Source: JBKEAJ01 sp047972135 (GTDB lineage Bacteria > Bacteroidota > Bacteroidia > Bacteroidales > Prolixibacteraceae). Taken from it: a stretch of DNA of 17,118 bases. The stretch spans positions 1-17,118 of the forward strand of contig JBKEAJ010000089.1 in NCBI GenBank assembly GCA_047972135.1. Direction: 5' to 3'. How positions within the stretch are numbered: the stretch's first letter is position 1; each line of letters begins with the position of its first letter. Below the pieces are notes generated by a model that worked only from the letters and a program-made list of their open reading frames with translations, did not search any database and had not been told where the DNA came from. Of this stretch, positions 15,122 through 17,118 are shown in pieces. A program made the position numbers and the translations under genes.

Positions 15122-16358
15122 TTAGTTAATCAGGAGTTCGTACGTATCCTGCATTTCTTTCAGTTTCTCGGGGTTTGTGTCTGCTTGATTAGTATGCTGA
15201 GTGATGTCTTCTTTCAGGTTATATAGCTGCCACGTGCTGTCGCAGCCGATTTCTATATTTACACTTCTTGATAGGAATGCTCCCTTATAAGGCGGTATCA
15301 ACACCCAATCACCATTGCGCAATACAGTTTTATGAGATGCTTCCATTATAAGATTACTGCGTCCTTCCTGACTTTGTCCTAAAAGTACGTCGAGCATCGG
15401 GTGGCTGTCGCTTGTGCAAACCTCACTGCCTATTAGTTGAGCCATAGATGCCAATAGGTCTATCTGGCAAACAAGAGCATCTGACACTCCCGGCTTGATT
15501 TTTCCTTTCCAATATGTAATGAATGGTACACGAGTGCCTGCCTCGAACATACTGTATTTTCCGCCACGCAGATTTCCGGAGGGTTTGTGCTCTCCAACTT
15601 TCTCTACGGCATCATCCTTATATCCGTCGTTGAGTACCGGGCCATTGTCGCTTGAAAAAACAATAAGTGTGTTTTCGAGTATGCCCTCGTTTTCAAGGGT
15701 TTTCAGTAGTTCGCCCATGCACCAATCGGCCTCAACGATAACATCGCCACGGGGTCCCATTCCCGATTTTCCTACAAAGCGCACTTTTGCCACCACGCAT
15801 ATATCCGATTCGAGATATGCCGTTAACTATACTTTGAGCATGTCCGTGGTCGTACATCATAGTCAGCATTTCGGGATTTTCTCGTCCTGTGGGTTCACCT
15901 TCAAAGTTCTTTTTGTAGCTCACTTCGATTGGGTCATTTGGGTCAAGTTTATCAACATTGCCATTTTCTATATACACGGTAGGCACACGGTCTTGCGTTG
16001 CCGCCATAATGTATGAATAGTCGAAACCTACATCGTTGGGGCAGGGTTTTATATGTCCGTTCCAATCGATGTCTCCACTGCCAAGACCCAAGTGCCATTT
16101 TCCGACGATACCTGTCTGATAGCCCTTTTCCTTAAATACCTTAGGCAGGGTAAGTTGTGCGGTGTCAATAAGCAGAGCTGCCGAACCCAGAAGTATTTGT
16201 ACGCCTTTCTCTCGCCATGGGTAAACTCCTGTTAGCAGTCCGTAACGACTTGGTGTACAGGTTGATGACGTGGCGTGTCCGTCGGTGAAACGCAGCCCTT
16301 CGTTGGCAATTTTATCGAAATTTGGAGTTTCTAGCGATTTTGCACCATAGGCTCCCAT
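15122..16358 (-). pseudogene. Sulfatase (arylsulfatase-type), 5'-truncated and frameshifted
   Basis: Two minus-strand frames together encode a type I sulfatase. The first (16358 down to about 15776) starts at MGAYGAKSLETPNFDKIANE, carries the sulfatase signature CTPSR with the formylglycine-forming Cys at codon 16259-16257, and GIVGKWHLG with the conserved Lys and His. It reaches ISRIGYMRGGKSAL and then loses similarity. The second frame (from about 15790 down to 15122) resumes at RFVGKSGMGPRGDVIVEADW and carries VFSSDNGP (metal-binding Asp-Asn) and GGKYSMFEAGTRVPF (conserved Lys). In relatives about 40 residues, including a catalytic His in a LYFATHDIHVP-type block, separate these parts. The signal peptide and first DD metal-binding motif are also missing, replaced by IS21 sequence. 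It should have been a periplasmic or surface enzyme needing an anaerobic sulfatase-maturating partner; it is now inactive. Confidence 0.85.
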
Positions 16359-16666
16359 AGCAGCTTGCGAGTTACTCCCGTGCGTTTGAGTTCTTTGACG
16401 TAATAATCAAGATTCTCACTCAATTTATCAAACCTATCGTCTTTGTAAGCGGGATTACCTGTATGAAAAAAACGCTCTAAATCGTGGTCTTCCATTGACA
16501 GCAAGCTCTTCAAGCCCTGTGGTGAGCCCCTATACTTGCTTATATAATCCTTTACTGTGTTCCTACTGATACCTAGATGACGCGCAATAGTCCTATTGCC
16601 TTTCCCTTGTTCATGCAGTCGCAGGAGCTGTTTTATTTGACTCATTCTTTTTGTTTTTCCGACCAT
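16352..16666 (-). pseudogene. istA: istA fragment, IS21-family transposase N-terminus
   Basis: About 105 codons from an ATG at 16666-16664. It reads MVGKTKRMSQIKQLLRLHEQ and then a helix-turn-helix, GNRTIARHLGISRNTVKDYI, at about residues 25-44, as in Bacteroidota IstA proteins. It continues through DKLSENLDYYVKELKRTG and VTRKLLWE, after which the frame runs into sulfatase sequence and stops at 16331. The DDE catalytic core and istB are gone. An upstream extension of this open frame to 16762 only crosses the IS end. The junction with the sulfatase falls inside CTATGGGAG (16360-16352), which could encode both IstA LWE and sulfatase MGA. Confidence 0.78.
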
Positions 16667-16743
16667 ATTATTCTTTTGGTGGTTTATACCAAAGGAACGA
16701 AAAACTAAAATCATGGGCGGGTCAGCATGCTCCGGAATATCCA
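16667..16743 (-). mobile_element. Left end of an IS21-family element
   Basis: The sequence upstream of the istA fragment contains ATTCCGGAGCATGCTGACC (16739-16721 on the minus strand), the kind of repeat found at IS21-family ends in Bacteroidota. The outer boundary is probably the TG at 16743-16742. With the istA fragment, the surviving part of the element covers about 16352-16743; its right end, istB and any target duplication are lost. The end lies 54 nt from the stop codon of the TlpA-like gene. Confidence 0.6.
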
Positions 16744-16797
16744 TTTTGCTTATTTGCGACATAGCATCAAGGCTTATCGCTTTCGCTTATCAAGTTT

Positions 16798-17118
16798 TTA
16801 TTGCTCTAACAGCTTGTCAATCAGAGTTTTTAAATCAGGTGTAGACGGACGAGGAGCAGCAGATGATACAAGAGTTCCATTCTTGCCGACTGCAATAAAG
16901 CGAGGTATTCCTTTTATTTCATAGGCTTTAACAATGTCGCTTTTCCAGCCTCCTGCAAAAAGCTGTATGCCTGCAAGCTCTTCTTTTTTGACAAAGTCTG
17001 CCCATTTTTGCTTATCCTTTTCTTCGTCAATTGATACGGATATGAAAACAACATCGCTGTTTCCATGGTATGCTTTCTCGAGCTTCTTGAAGTGAGGGAT
17101 TTCCTTTTTGCAAGGACC
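16798..17118 (-). CDS. TlpA/ResA-like thioredoxin-fold protein (partial, N-terminus off the right edge)
   Basis: The visible 106 C-terminal residues start GPCKKEIPHFKKLEKAYHG, so the redox motif is xGPC with the first Cys just outside the window. They continue DVVFISVSIDEEKDKQKWAD and WKSDIVKAYEIKGIPRFIAV, with the cis-proline loop GIPRF, and end TPDLKTLIDKLLEQ at a TAA at 16800-16798. This is the C-terminal half of a TlpA/ResA-type domain, usually an exported thiol-disulfide protein, often a larger lipoprotein in Bacteroidales. Such proteins are frequent neighbours of SusCD/DUF4843/PKD-like loci, but here decayed genes separate them, so a shared function is only a possibility. Confidence 0.9.
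   Translation of the reverse strand, partial: GPCKKEIPHFKKLEKAYHGNSDVVFISVSIDEEKDKQKWADFVKKEELAGIQLFAGGWKSDIVKAYEIKGIPRFIAVGKNGTLVSSAAPRPSTPDLKTLIDKLLEQ

Noticed and set aside
15495..16016. 173-codon plus-strand open frame opposite the sulfatase
   Set aside because: It is antisense to well-matched sulfatase sequence and has no recognisable domain.
16667..16762. Upstream extension of the istA frame (MSQISKMDIPEHADPP...)
   Set aside because: It crosses the IS21 terminal sequence; IstA proteins normally start at MVGKTKRMSQIK-type sequence, so 16666 is the real start.
1..17118. tRNA, rRNA or known riboswitch genes
   Set aside because: No cloverleaf, rRNA-like or conserved riboswitch core sequence was recognised on either strand.

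Overview
The window is chromosomal DNA from a member of the Bacteroidales (phylum Bacteroidota). The evidence is SusC/SusD outer-membrane pairs, DUF4843 and PKD-like lipoproteins, AT-rich A-run leaders instead of Shine-Dalgarno sites, and IS4- and IS21-type remnants of the sort common in gut Bacteroidales. I cannot name the genus.

Layout. (a) 1-5039, minus strand: an operon read right to left, SusC (1818-5039), SusD (376-1764) and a DUF4843 lipoprotein that runs off the left edge (1-364). (b) 5040-7418: about 2.4 kb with no intact gene. It holds a frameshifted, truncated IS4-type transposase (5676-6366), hairpins that look like IS200/IS605-type ends, REP-like palindromes beginning CGTCATTGCGAG, a TAAAC-rich array and the putative promoter of the right-hand operon. 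(c) 7419-14501, plus strand: a full paralogue of the left operon, SusC (7419-10652), SusD (10720-12111), DUF4843 lipoprotein (12126-12932) and PKD-like lipoprotein (12975-14501), closed by a 17-bp-stem hairpin at 14506-14547. (d) 14580-14996, minus strand: a decayed toxin-antitoxin pair. The ribbon-helix-helix antitoxin has an in-frame TGA and the RelE/YoeB-like toxin is cut short. (e) 15122-16743, minus strand: a sulfatase pseudogene with an internal frameshifting deletion, fused at its 5' end to the left part of an IS21-type element (istA fragment plus terminal sequence). (f) 16798-17118, minus strand: the C-terminal 106 residues of a TlpA-like thioredoxin that runs off the right edge.

How the genes work together. 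Each four-gene set should form one outer-membrane uptake complex: a TonB-dependent SusC barrel, a SusD lid and two accessory surface lipoproteins. The order SusC-SusD-DUF4843-PKD-like, the protein sizes and the absence of any glycoside hydrolase, lyase or intact sulfatase resemble what I recall of the Bacteroides thetaiotaomicron BT2264-BT2261 complex, which co-purified with oligopeptides. Peptide import is therefore a better guess than glycan import, but the substrate is inferred. No sigma, anti-sigma, HTCS or SusR regulator gene is present, and neither SusC has room for an N-terminal STN signalling domain.

The most interesting points are the divergent duplication of the whole import operon around a graveyard of mobile-element debris, a 46-nt SusC-SusD spacer matching at 43 of 46 positions in both copies, and a right flank where toxin-antitoxin, sulfatase and IS21 genes have all decayed, two of them at junctions suggesting microhomology. 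I did not find a convincing entirely new system.
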